The translations under genes were made by a program, and so were the position numbers. Below are positions 24,373 through 33,143 of a stretch of 64,000 bases of DNA, piece by piece. Positions within the stretch are counted from its first letter, which is position 1, and every line of letters begins with the position of its first letter. The notes under the pieces were generated by a model, which was not told the origin of the DNA, did no database searches, and saw only the letters and a list, made by a program, of their open reading frames with translations. The DNA comes from CAYQQU01 sp964419545 (lineage in GTDB: Bacteria; Bacteroidota; Bacteroidia; Chitinophagales; Saprospiraceae), in contig CAYQQU010000012.1 of the NCBI GenBank assembly GCA_964419545.1, positions 1 through 64,000 of the forward strand, read 5' to 3'.

Positions 24373-27237
24373 ATGGAGGAGATTCAGTATATCGGAGAAC
24401 ATTTGTGGCCCGGCCGCCTGGGACAAATGGCCATCGTCGCCGGCTTCGTTTCGGCTCTGCTGGCTACCGTCGCGTATATTTTTGCGACTAACCGGCGCGA
24501 CCGGCCGGAGTTCGAACAATGGCGCACCATGGCGCGCGGCGCTTTCCTGGTGCACGGGCTTGCCATATTCGGCGTCATCGGGGTCATCTTTTACATTATG
24601 ACCCAGCAGTACTATGAGTATCAGTACGTCTGGGCGCATGTATCGGAGGAATTGCCGTTCAAATACATCTTCTCGGCTTTCTGGGAAGGGCAGGAAGGGA
24701 GCTTTCTGCTTTGGATGTTCTGGCATATCGTTCTCGGGGCCATCCTGATCGTGACGGCCAAACGCTGGGAAGCGCCCGTGATGGCGGTTATTGCATCGGT
24801 GCAGGTTTTTATCACCTCCATGATCCTGGGCATCTATCTGGGCTTCGGTGAAGAAGCTTTCCGGCTGGGCAGCAACCCGCTATTGCTGCTGCGCGATACG
24901 ATGAACGCGCCTATTTTCGCCAAAGCCGACTACCTCAGCCTGGTGAAAGGCAACGGCCTCAACCCCCTGCTGCAGAACTACTGGATGACCATCCACCCGC
25001 CTACCCTCTTCCTGGGCTTCGCCTCCACCATAGTGCCCTTCGCGTTCGGCATCGCCGGGCTTTGGATGCGCGAGCATCGCGACTGGCTGCGTCCGGCGCT
25101 ACCCTGGGCCCTGTTCAGCGGCATGATCCTGGGCACGGGCATCCTGATGGGCGGCGCCTGGGCTTATGAGGCTCTGAGCTTCGGCGGCTACTGGGCCTGG
25201 GACCCCGTAGAAAATATGTCGCTGGTGCCCTGGCTGGTGCTCATCGCCGGCATTCACACCAACCTCGTGGCCCGCAATACCGGACAATCGATCCGCAGTA
25301 CTTATATCTTCTATCTGCTGACCTTCATCTTCATCATCTATTCTACCTTCCTCACGCGCTCGGGCGTGCTGGGCGACACCTCGGTGCACGCCTTCACCGA
25401 AATGGGGCTGGAGTGGCAGCTGGTCGGTTTCATCGGCGCCTACCTGATCCTTTCTACCGCCCTCGTAGCTATGCGCTACCGGGAAGTGCCTACGCCCGAA
25501 AAAGAAGAGCCGACCGCCTCGAAAGAGTTCTGGATGTTTATCGGTTCGCTGGTACTGCTCTTTTCGGCCCTGATCATCACTGCGTCGACCTCCCTGCCGG
25601 TGTACAACAAGATCCGGCAGTTCTTCGACCCGGCCTTCCAGGGGCAGGTCATCACCGAGCCGGTGCCGCACTACAACAAATACCAGCTCTGGATCGGGGT
25701 ATTTATCGGGCTTTTGTCGGGCGTCAGCCAATACCTGCGCTACCGGGCCGTCAATTTCGGCAAACAGCTGCCCGCATTTCTGACGCATACCGGCATCGCC
25801 CTCGCCATCAGCGCCGGACTGACCTACCTGACGACCCTGTGGATCGAAGCCAATGCCTGGCAGTACGTGGTCCTCCTGTTCGCCGGCATTTTCACCGTCA
25901 TCACCAACCTCGACTACCTGATCACTTTTATCCGGGGCAATCTCAAGGTCGCCGGATCGGTCTTTTCCCACCTCGGCTTCGGGGTGATGATCGTCGGCAT
26001 CCTGGCTTCGGGACTGAACAAGAACTACATTTCCTCTAATCCTTTCGTCATGGAAGGACTGATCGAAGGCGCCGACGAGCAGCAGCTGCGCAACAACATC
26101 CTGTTGTTCAAAGGATCGCCCATGCAGATGGGAGAATACGAAGTGACCTACCAGAGCGATACACTCGTCGACTTCACGCGGACTTACCAGATCCATTACC
26201 GGAAAAAGAATGAAGAAGGGGAAGTGATCGAGTCTTTTGACCTCTATCCCAATGTGCTGTACGACAAAAGCTTTAACAAGATCGCGGCCTCCAACCCATC
26301 GACCAAGCGCTACCTGACCCACGATGTTTTCACTCATATCGCTTCCCTTCCGCAGATCGAGATCGACGCCGAATACCGGCGGGCGCGCGAAGACAGTCTG
26401 AATTACCGGCAGGTGAAAGTCCCGCTGCGTTCGCCCATCACCTTCGTCGACACGGTGCGCGTAGTGGATCAGGACACCTTCCTGCTGCGGGAATATACCG
26501 TGGAAGTCACCGCTGTCACCCGCGAGCCCGAACATCCGGATTACCATCCGGAGCCCGGCGATATCGCTCTGGGCGCCACGGTGCAGGTGCGGCGCGCCGA
26601 TCAGGACAGCACCTTCGTCGTGAAGCCGGTCATAGCGCTGCGCGGCCAGATGTTGTACGCCTATCCCATCCAGATCAATGACCTCAATACCAAGGTGCGG
26701 CTTAGCGATCAGGCTTTTGAGCGCATCTTTACGCCGGAGAATACGCTGGACTACCAGACCTTTACCCTAAAACAAGGTCAGGAATTCACCTACAACGGAT
26801 TGAAACTGAAGTTTGCCGGCTTCAATCGCGAACCCTCCGCACCCAACTATGAAAAGCAGGAAGGGGATATCGCCGTCGGCGGAAAATTTTTGGTCACCGA
26901 CACCAATGGCGAAGAATACGGGGCCGAGCCCATTTATCTCATCCGCGGCAACCGGCCGTACAATATCAAGGACGAACTCCAGCCGCTGGGGCTGCACCTC
27001 CGCTTTACGGGTATCGATCCCCGCGCCGAGACGATCGAGCTGAAGCTGGCGCAGGCCGCCCCGAAAGAAGCGGCTATCCCCATCGAGCTGGCGACCAACT
27101 CGCTGCGATACGACTACATCGTACTGGAGGCCATCAAATTTCCGGGTATCAACCTGTTCTGGGCGGGTTCTGTCTTTATGATGCTGGGACTCGGCGTCAG
27201 TATGGCCCATCGCATGGGCAAAGGCCGCACTGCCTGA
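24373..27237 (+). CDS. ccmF: Heme lyase CcmF / CcsA family cytochrome c maturation protein
   Basis: A 954-aa membrane protein that takes heme from CcmE and attaches it to apocytochrome c on the periplasmic side. The tryptophan-rich WWD-type motif is FGGYWAWDPVENMSLVPWL (about 275-293). There are about 14 membrane segments up to residue 560, then a large soluble insert of about 330 residues, and a last span (about 925-945). It is about 300 residues longer than E. coli CcmF because of that insert, a pattern known in Bacteroidota. It overlaps the following DUF2520 gene by 1 bp. Confidence 0.93.
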   Translation: MEEIQYIGEHLWPGRLGQMAIVAGFVSALLATVAYIFATNRRDRPEFEQWRTMARGAFLVHGLAIFGVIGVIFYIMTQQYYEYQYVWAHVSEELPFKYIFSAFWEGQEGSFLLWMFWHIVLGAILIVTAKRWEAPVMAVIASVQVFITSMILGIYLGFGEEAFRLGSNPLLLLRDTMNAPIFAKADYLSLVKGNGLNPLLQNYWMTIHPPTLFLGFASTIVPFAFGIAGLWMREHRDWLRPALPWALFSGMILGTGILMGGAWAYEALSFGGYWAWDPVENMSLVPWLVLIAGIHTNLVARNTGQSIRSTYIFYLLTFIFIIYSTFLTRSGVLGDTSVHAFTEMGLEWQLVGFIGAYLILSTALVAMRYREVPTPEKEEPTASKEFWMFIGSLVLLFSALIITASTSLPVYNKIRQFFDPAFQGQVITEPVPHYNKYQLWIGVFIGLLSGVSQYLRYRAVNFGKQLPAFLTHTGIALAISAGLTYLTTLWIEANAWQYVVLLFAGIFTVITNLDYLITFIRGNLKVAGSVFSHLGFGVMIVGILASGLNKNYISSNPFVMEGLIEGADEQQLRNNILLFKGSPMQMGEYEVTYQSDTLVDFTRTYQIHYRKKNEEGEVIESFDLYPNVLYDKSFNKIAASNPSTKRYLTHDVFTHIASLPQIEIDAEYRRAREDSLNYRQVKVPLRSPITFVDTVRVVDQDTFLLREYTVEVTAVTREPEHPDYHPEPGDIALGATVQVRRADQDSTFVVKPVIALRGQMLYAYPIQINDLNTKVRLSDQAFERIFTPENTLDYQTFTLKQGQEFTYNGLKLKFAGFNREPSAPNYEKQEGDIAVGGKFLVTDTNGEEYGAEPIYLIRGNRPYNIKDELQPLGLHLRFTGIDPRAETIELKLAQAAPKEAAIPIELATNSLRYDYIVLEAIKFPGINLFWAGSVFMMLGLGVSMAHRMGKGRTA

Positions 27238-28016
27238 TGAACGATCAGCCGCGAACGGTGCTGGTCGGCGCGGGCAACCTGGGCAGTCACCTGGGTAAAG
27301 CGTTGCTGGCGGCCGGTGTCCCGGTGATCCAGGCCTTTAGCCGCTTCCGTGAGAAAGCCGCTGCGGTGGGCGCGCCGTACGTCACTTCCCTGGAAAAGAT
27401 AGACCCGACCGCCGGCCTCTACCTGCTGGCGGTAGCAGATGACGCTATCGGACCGGTGGCCGGGCAGCTCGCCGGTCGAATCCGCCCGGACGCGATCGTG
27501 GCGCACACTTCGGGCGCCACGCCCAGCACCGTCCTCCGGCCCCTTTTCGCTCATTATGGGGTGTTTTATCCGGTGCAGACCTTCAGCCGGGAACGCGCGG
27601 TTGATTTCAGGCAACTTCCCATCTGCCTGCACGCCTCCGGAGCAGAAGACCTGGAGGTCCTGACAAGCGTAGCACGAGCGCTCACCGACCAGGTGCATAC
27701 CCTCGATGACGAGCAGCGGGCCGTACTGCACGTGGCGGCCGTATGGGTCAACAACTTCGCCAATCACCTCTTCGCCGTGGCCGACGATATCCTGACCCGG
27801 GAAGGACTGCCCTTCGACCTGCTCCGCCCGCTTTTGCTGGAGACCGCCTCCAAAGCAGTTCAACACGCGCCCGCCGCCGTACAGACCGGCCCCGCCGCCC
27901 GGGGCGACCGGCGCACCATCGAACGGCATCTGGCTTTTCTCGAAAAATATCCCGAATATAGCGCGCTGTACCGGCAGCTTACCGAAGCCATCCGGCAAGC
28001 AGAACACTTGAAATGA
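27237..28016 (+). CDS. DUF2520 Rossmann-fold protein
   Basis: A 259-aa cytoplasmic protein with an N-terminal NAD(P)-binding Rossmann domain (VLVGAGNLGSHLGKALL, about 9-25) and a C-terminal helical DUF2520 domain. The VAHTSGATPS block (about 87-96) and FYPVQTFS (about 109-116) are typical. Relatives include pyrroline-carboxylate- and ketopantoate-reductase-like oxidoreductases, but no substrate is established. The ATG overlaps the ccmF stop (TGATGA), so it is in the same transcript. Confidence 0.88.
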   Translation: MNDQPRTVLVGAGNLGSHLGKALLAAGVPVIQAFSRFREKAAAVGAPYVTSLEKIDPTAGLYLLAVADDAIGPVAGQLAGRIRPDAIVAHTSGATPSTVLRPLFAHYGVFYPVQTFSRERAVDFRQLPICLHASGAEDLEVLTSVARALTDQVHTLDDEQRAVLHVAAVWVNNFANHLFAVADDILTREGLPFDLLRPLLLETASKAVQHAPAAVQTGPAARGDRRTIERHLAFLEKYPEYSALYRQLTEAIRQAEHLK

Positions 28017-28129
28017 TTTCTGCCTGGTCCGTCGCTGCGCGCCGCCGGAATAAAACTGTACCTGGGCGCTCCCCTGAAAAAAACAACCAATCGCTTGAAT
28101 CCAACTTTCACTTCATCAAACCCTCCCCT

Positions 28130-28411
28130 ATGCGCATCATCGGCTACATCGATCATCCAACGCTGAAGATCACCTTGTTTAAAACGGGAAACCGGTATTC
28201 CATGAAATTCGAGAGTGGTTTGTACGAGCAGACCTATAAATTTCGGGAAGGCGAAGGCGTGGAAGGCGTCAACGACCTGCGCGAGCTGATCGACCCGCCC
28301 TTTATCGAAGCAGTGGCGGCGGAAATACAGCGCATGCACCGGCTGCGCGCGCAGGCCATCGCTCGCAGGCAGGACAATACGGACGAGGAAGCGTTCGATG
28401 AGATCATTTAA
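28130..28411 (+). CDS. Small conserved protein, unknown function
   Basis: A 93-aa soluble acidic protein with no recognised domain. An open frame extends upstream to 28013, but the first 39 residues there are low-quality (RRRNKTVPGRSPE), while the ATG at 28130 begins MRIIGYIDHP, a beta-rich start followed by a helical tail rich in Arg and Glu. It lies 113 bp after the DUF2520 gene, likely in the same transcript. Confidence 0.65.
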   Translation: MRIIGYIDHPTLKITLFKTGNRYSMKFESGLYEQTYKFREGEGVEGVNDLRELIDPPFIEAVAAEIQRMHRLRAQAIARRQDNTDEEAFDEII

Positions 28412-28468
28412 TTGACAACCCTTTTGCGGCTTTTCTGTTAAGTGATCGAACGCAAAATGAAATAGCGT

Positions 28469-28651
28469 ATGTTTGGTCTATTCAAGAAAGATCCCATCAA
28501 GAAAATGGAGAAGCAGCACGAAAAACTGCTGGAGGAAGCCATGCAATTGCAGCGCGGCGGCGACATTAAAGGCTACGCCAGGAAGATGGGCGAAGCCGAC
28601 GAGTTAGAGCAGAAGATCGCCGCCCTGCGCGAGGAGAAACAGGGAGGATAA
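28469..28651 (+). CDS. DUF6435 (Lacal_2735) family small protein
   Basis: A 60-aa protein beginning MFGLFKKDPIKKMEKQHEKLL and ending in a helix with KIAALREEKQ. The MFGLFKK start, the central helical pair and the length match the Lacal_2735/DUF6435 family common in Bacteroidota. Function unknown. It converges on the uridine kinase gene with 9 bp between stops. Confidence 0.8.
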   Translation: MFGLFKKDPIKKMEKQHEKLLEEAMQLQRGGDIKGYARKMGEADELEQKIAALREEKQGG

Positions 28652-28660
28652 GAGATGCTA

Positions 28661-29341
28661 TTACCTCCGCAATTGAGCGGAAGGTTCCGGCCGCCCGTTC
28701 TGTTGCTCGCGATACTGCTGCAGCTTCCGCTCCAGGTAGCCGCGCATCACTTCCAGTCCGGGATCGAAACACTCGTTGTTGTTGATGACGATATCTGCTT
28801 CGTCCATGTACGGTTTGATATATTTTTCGAAGGTCGGCAACACATGGTTTTCGTAGCGGTATAACACGTCTTCGAGCGGATAATTGCGCTCCGCCTGATC
28901 GCGCTTGATCCGGCGGATGACTTTGAGGTTTTCTTTGGCGTGTAAAAAGATCCGCAGATCCAACAGACGCCGGATTCTTTCGAAATGAAAGACGAATATT
29001 CCCTCCACCAGGATGATCGGCGCCGGTCGAAAGACCAGGAGTTCGGGATCTTGCTGGTCGTTATTGAAGGTATATTCTTTGCGCTGCACCGCCTGGCCGG
29101 CGAGTAGTTGCTCGATATCCCCGCAAAAAGCCTGCTTATCGATCGCGTTAGGCAGATCGAAATTGTGGACCCCCATTCCATCCTGCTCCTGATCTTCGAT
29201 GGGTCGGTAGTACTCGTCCTGAGAGACTACGCATAGCTCTTCTTCCGAAAAAAGCGCGCGCAGGCGCCGGATAAAAGTCGTTTTTCCGGAGCCGCTGCCT
29301 CCCGTGATGCCGATGATGTAAGGTCTCATGCCGGTGTCCAT
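28661..29341 (-). CDS. udk: Uridine kinase
   Basis: A 226-aa P-loop kinase that phosphorylates uridine and cytidine for pyrimidine salvage. Walker A is ITGGSGSGKTTFIRRL (about 10-25), followed by SQDEYYRP (about 41-48) with the substrate-binding Asp-Tyr, NFDLPNAID (about 58-66), and VEGIFVFHF (about 104-112). RDQAERNYPLEDVLYRYE is the lid. Start is ATG at 29341 or the in-frame ATG at 29329. It is divergent from the NupC nucleoside transporter with a 74-bp spacer, which makes uptake and phosphorylation of nucleosides a unit. Confidence 0.93.
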   Translation of the reverse strand: MDTGMRPYIIGITGGSGSGKTTFIRRLRALFSEEELCVVSQDEYYRPIEDQEQDGMGVHNFDLPNAIDKQAFCGDIEQLLAGQAVQRKEYTFNNDQQDPELLVFRPAPIILVEGIFVFHFERIRRLLDLRIFLHAKENLKVIRRIKRDQAERNYPLEDVLYRYENHVLPTFEKYIKPYMDEADIVINNNECFDPGLEVMRGYLERKLQQYREQQNGRPEPSAQLRR

Positions 29342-29378
29342 TGCTTCCGGAATGTAAAGATAGCAATAATTTTTTCAC

Positions 29379-29386
29379 TACTTTTG
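29379..29386 (+). promoter_or_regulatory. Putative -7 box for nupC
   Basis: TACTTTTG matches TAnnTTTG, 29 bp before the nupC ATG. On the other strand TATCTTTA (29355-29362), one base off the consensus, may serve udk. Confidence 0.4.
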
Positions 29387-29415
29387 GAGGGTTTTGCAGG
29401 AAAACGAAAGCCGGC

Positions 29416-30747
29416 ATGGAGATCACCATCGATATATTGCGCGCCCTCCTCGGGGTGGCGGCGTTACTCTTGATTTGTTTTTTGCTGAGCAGCGACCGCC
29501 GGTCGATCGATTGGCGGCTGGTGGGTATTGGCATGGGGCTGCAATTATTGCTGGCCGTGCTCATTCTGCAGGCCCCCCTGGTGCGCGATATCTTCGACTA
29601 CATCGCAGGCTTCTTCGTGGTAGTGCTCGACTTCAGCGAAGCCGGAGCGGAATTTGTACTCGGCGACTGGCCGGGCTTCGTGCAATATACCGACAGCGCG
29701 ACGGGCGAGGTCATTCAGGTCGGCTACATCTTCGCCTTTAAAGTTTTGCCTACCATCATCTTTTTTTCCGCGCTTTCTTCGGTTTTATACTATCTGGGTA
29801 TCCTGCAACTCGTCATCAAGGGCTTCGCCTGGGTGATGGTGCGCACCATGCGGCTGACGGGCGCGGAAAGCCTGGCGGCGGCGGCCAACGTCTTCATCGG
29901 GCAGACCGAAGCGCCGCTGGTGGTCAAGCCCTACCTCGAAAGGATGTCGCGCTCGGAGATCATGTGCCTGATGACCGGCGGCATGGCCACTATCGCCGGC
30001 GGCGTCTTTGCCGCTTACGTCGGTTTTCTGGGCGGCGCCGATCCCGCTTCCCGGCAACTCTTCGCCACCCACCTGCTCACCGCCTCCATCATGTCGGCGC
30101 CGGCGGCTATCGTAGCGGCCAAGATGCTTTTTCCGGAATCGCAGCAGCAGGACCTGAGCGGACAAAAGCTGGACATCCCGCGCCAGGACGTCGGCAACAA
30201 CCTGCTGGACGCCATCTCTCGCGGTACGACCGACGGCCTGCGACTGGCGGTCAATGTGGGAGCTATGCTGCTCGTCTTTACCGCCTTCGTGGAGATGCTC
30301 AACTTCATCCTGGAAAACTGGATCGGCAGCTGGAGCGGCCTCAATGCGTACGTCAAAGACTCGACCGGGGAGCGCTTCGACGGATTCAACCTGGAATACC
30401 TGCTGGGGCTCCTCTTCGCCCCCCTGGCCTGGCTGCTGGGCGTCGCTGCGGAGGATACCTTGCTGGTGGGGCAGCTGCTCGGGCTCAAAACCACCCTCAA
30501 CGAGTTTTTTGCCTACGCCGCACTGCAGGATCTGCAATCGGAAATGGGACATAAAGCCGTCATCATCTCTACCTACGCCCTGTGCGGCTTCGCCAACTTT
30601 GCGTCCATCGGCATCCAGATCGGCGGCATCGGCGCCATCGCCCCCGGCCAGCGCCGGACGCTTACCGAATTAGGCATCAAAGCGCTGATCGGCGGCACCA
30701 TCGCTTGTTTTTTGACGGCGACGATCGCGGGGGTATTGGCGGTGTGA
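29416..30747 (+). CDS. nupC: Concentrative nucleoside transporter (NupC/CNT family)
   Basis: A 443-aa inner-membrane symporter that imports nucleosides. Three N-terminal spans precede the CNT core, with LTGAESLAAAANVFIGQTEAPLVVKPYL (two adjacent blocks near residue 130-160), the signature nucleoside-binding region, and CGFANFASIGIQIGG near the C-terminus. The chosen ATG at 29416 begins MEITIDILRALLG and matches CNT length; the frame upstream is a non-coding extension. Sodium is the likely coupling ion from the family. It faces udk, supporting a nucleoside-salvage role. Confidence 0.92.
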   Translation: MEITIDILRALLGVAALLLICFLLSSDRRSIDWRLVGIGMGLQLLLAVLILQAPLVRDIFDYIAGFFVVVLDFSEAGAEFVLGDWPGFVQYTDSATGEVIQVGYIFAFKVLPTIIFFSALSSVLYYLGILQLVIKGFAWVMVRTMRLTGAESLAAAANVFIGQTEAPLVVKPYLERMSRSEIMCLMTGGMATIAGGVFAAYVGFLGGADPASRQLFATHLLTASIMSAPAAIVAAKMLFPESQQQDLSGQKLDIPRQDVGNNLLDAISRGTTDGLRLAVNVGAMLLVFTAFVEMLNFILENWIGSWSGLNAYVKDSTGERFDGFNLEYLLGLLFAPLAWLLGVAAEDTLLVGQLLGLKTTLNEFFAYAALQDLQSEMGHKAVIISTYALCGFANFASIGIQIGGIGAIAPGQRRTLTELGIKALIGGTIACFLTATIAGVLAV

Positions 30748-30993
30748 ATCCTATAGTATTCAATCCATCGGCTGTCTTGATCATCTCACTGGCTGTTTTG
30801 TTCAATTCACTTTTCTTGTCCAGATAACTTACCTCCTCTTCTATTAATTTAAAACTCGTAACGGATTACTCTCGACATTTATAATTTCGATTTTAATGTT
30901 TGAGAAAAAGGTCCTAATACAGGGGAAGAGATGCAGATGCATAAAAGGCTACTTACGTAAGTGATTACTAATCAAACCCAAATCAAATCATCT
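30748..30993 (+). other. Spacer upstream of FG-GAP lipoprotein gene
   Basis: AT-rich 246 bp without a gene. It has weak promoter-like TAATTTCG near 30883 and no clear terminator for nupC. Nothing else was seen. Confidence 0.3.
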
Positions 30994-32358
30994 ATGAAAA
31001 GGACACAAAATTTTATCTGGAATGCTTTTTTGCTTGTTATCCTGATCGGCCTGGTAGCGGTTACCAGCTGCCAGAAGGAGGATCTTAACCTGGAAGAAAA
31101 TCAGGTAATCAGTGAAGAAGTCGTTACCCGTTCCCTGGAGAAGCTCATTCTCGACCGTTATTTCCTGGTGCCGACGGATGGACTCACCGAGGAAGAAATT
31201 TTAGCAAAGTACAACGAAATGGTGAGCTTAATGCCGGAGGAAGCTCAGACTCGTTTGATCACTTCCATCGAAAAGGCTCGGGTACGTAATCAGGCCGGTC
31301 CTGCCGGCCAACTGGATTTTCGCACTACCGAAACCGTTTTAAACGGAACGGATGAGGATTTCGGATTGGCGGTAGCAGCGGCCAACAACCGGGTCTACAT
31401 CGGTTCACCGGAAGAACAGAAGGTATACGAATACTCAGACACCCGAGGAGCGGTCCTGCTTAGCGAAATTACACCGAGTGTGGATGCTGAAAGATTCGGA
31501 GAAATTGTTACGGTCAGCGGCGATTGGATGGCGGTTGCTGCACCAGACGCCTTCGGAGAGCCGGGGGAAGTGTTTATGTTTAAAAAGGTAGGCGACAATT
31601 GGGTAGAGCAAACTATCCTTACGGGACCGGATGATGAAACAAATTTTGGCACCCAAGGCGCGGTAATCAAAGGCAATACTTTGGCGGTTGCCAGCTTTGG
31701 GGTGTTGACTCCTTTTCCGGAGCCCCTCATCGGTGGTAAGATTTCGGTCTTTACCCGTAGTGGTGATGATTGGGAACTCAGTGCAACGCTCTTCCGGCCA
31801 GGTTACGAGTGGTTTAAGATCGACCTGGACGATTCAGGGAGCCGCATTGTAGGGGCCGCTGTTACCCGTGACGGCGTTGGGGTGGATGTGCAATCCGTTT
31901 CTATATTTTCTCGCGGCCGGTCTGGATGGGCATTCGAACAAGAAGTGATCGCACCTGATCCCGATTTCTTCTTTCCTTTAGACGTGGTTATCGAGGGCAA
32001 TACGATTGTGTTTTCCGCGGTCTTGCCGGGCGATCGGCAGTGGGTGTTCACCAAGAATGGAAGCACCTGGGAATTTGCACAGGAATTGGTGCATTCGGGG
32101 AGTGAACAGCCTTCTCTCGATATGGAAGGCAACCGGATCGTCATCAGCGGTGCGTCCTTTGATGATGCGGTTCCGGATGTCGTTTATGCTTTTGATAAAA
32201 TCGGCGCCACCTATGAATTAACCGAAACCTTCACAACCAGCGACGGCGGTGTTGATGTGTACATAAGGGATATCGCGATCAACGGCAGCACCATCGCAAT
32301 CGGCTGTCCGGGCTTCGAGGAGCCGGGAGTACCGGGTCGAGCTTATATTTTCAAATAA
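30994..32358 (+). CDS. FG-GAP-repeat lipoprotein
   Basis: A 454-aa lipoprotein with a signal ending LVAVTSC (Cys at about 25). After a helical stalk (about 35-90) the rest is repeats of the FG-GAP_2 type, each with a G-x-x-V/I-A-V-A/G strand pair: DFGLAVAAANNRVYIGSPEE, WMAVAAPDAFGEPGEVFMF and SRIVGAAVTRDG. It is a beta-propeller on the cell surface or periplasm. ATG at 30994 is chosen because it opens directly on the signal peptide. Role unknown. Confidence 0.85.
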   Translation: MKRTQNFIWNAFLLVILIGLVAVTSCQKEDLNLEENQVISEEVVTRSLEKLILDRYFLVPTDGLTEEEILAKYNEMVSLMPEEAQTRLITSIEKARVRNQAGPAGQLDFRTTETVLNGTDEDFGLAVAAANNRVYIGSPEEQKVYEYSDTRGAVLLSEITPSVDAERFGEIVTVSGDWMAVAAPDAFGEPGEVFMFKKVGDNWVEQTILTGPDDETNFGTQGAVIKGNTLAVASFGVLTPFPEPLIGGKISVFTRSGDDWELSATLFRPGYEWFKIDLDDSGSRIVGAAVTRDGVGVDVQSVSIFSRGRSGWAFEQEVIAPDPDFFFPLDVVIEGNTIVFSAVLPGDRQWVFTKNGSTWEFAQELVHSGSEQPSLDMEGNRIVISGASFDDAVPDVVYAFDKIGATYELTETFTTSDGGVDVYIRDIAINGSTIAIGCPGFEEPGVPGRAYIFK

Positions 32359-32371
32359 AACGGTAAAATCA

Positions 32372-32451
32372 GAGCTTGTTTGGAGGTAGTGCTTTTGTGA
32401 GCTTCCAAAAGCTGAGTTTTGCAGCGCAAATGACTACTTTCAGACAAGCTC
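32372..32451. repeat. Nested fold-back element between convergent genes
   Basis: GAGCTTGTTTGGAGGTAGT (32372-32390) and ACTACTTTCAGACAAGCTC (32433-32451) are inverted copies differing at three transitions, all of which still allow G-U pairing. Inside, GCTTTTG...AAAAGC (32391-32413) forms a second hairpin. It could be a bidirectional terminator or a miniature repeat. Confidence 0.5.
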
Positions 32452-32473
32452 GTACAATGCCCCTCTATTCCCG

Positions 32474-33004
32474 CTACAACATCCGCTCAATCTGCTTCCG
32501 GTGCCGCTCGAAATGGTCGATGAAAAAGCCCAGCATGCCCTCCAGGCTCATCCGGCCGGCGCGAGGATGGCGGTAGATCGATTTATTCCAGTAGGTCTCC
32601 GGCAACTCGCTCAGGAAGCTGCGCAGTTCGCGGCGCAGCTTCCGCCATTGCTTTGCCGTTTCGCTCAGGGTAGAGCGCTCCGGCAGGGCGCTGCCGCTAA
32701 CTACCCCCGGCGCTTTGAATTTAAAAGGCAGGTGGAGAAATACCGTCAGACCCAGCGACCGCAGCCGGTCGCCCACGCTCGCCCGCTTCAACTTGGGATT
32801 GAAGCTCAACTTCTTCTGCAGGTAAGCCAGCGATTTGGTCTCGGATATCATCAGGTGATGCATTATCATCAGAGGCGACCACCGGTCGGGCGCCGGCCTC
32901 CGATTGAGCTGCTCATCCTGATAGGGTTCCAAGGCCGCCAGTAATATTTCCAGACGGGCGTCCAAATCGTCGAGGCGAACAAGCACAGATGGTTTCATGG
33001 TCAT
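32474..33004 (-). CDS. DinB-like domain protein
   Basis: A 176-aa cytoplasmic four-helix protein of the DinB/YfiT fold. Metal-binding histidines appear in MIMHHLMISE (about 46-55) and in the C-terminal GFFIDHFERHRKQIE (about 160-174). These enzymes are metal-dependent thiol transferases or detoxification proteins. Of two neighbouring ATGs, 33004 (MTMKPS) is used; an upstream in-frame ATG gives an unlikely extension. It stands alone. Confidence 0.82.
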   Translation of the reverse strand: MTMKPSVLVRLDDLDARLEILLAALEPYQDEQLNRRPAPDRWSPLMIMHHLMISETKSLAYLQKKLSFNPKLKRASVGDRLRSLGLTVFLHLPFKFKAPGVVSGSALPERSTLSETAKQWRKLRRELRSFLSELPETYWNKSIYRHPRAGRMSLEGMLGFFIDHFERHRKQIERML

Positions 33005-33090
33005 TTGGGTTGATCGCCGGGTAGTACGATGGATACCACCCGGCTTCAATGTTGAATCAGTTTATTATCAAATGAAAAAGTCTACTCTCC

Positions 33091-33143
33091 GCCCCACACC
33101 CACACTCACACCCTCACCCTCACCCACACTCTCACCCACACTC
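33091..33143 (-). repeat. C-rich (G-rich on transcript) low-complexity repeat directly 3' of prolyl oligopeptidase
   Basis: The plus strand is a run of CACCCT, CTCACC and CACACT words. On the minus strand, the sense of the protease mRNA, this gives several GGG runs with 3-9 nt loops immediately after the stop codon, a G-quadruplex-capable stretch. Confidence 0.6.

Noticed and set aside
25099..26547. 482-codon open frame antisense to ccmF
   Set aside because: ccmF is clear; the antisense frame is a low-quality shadow.
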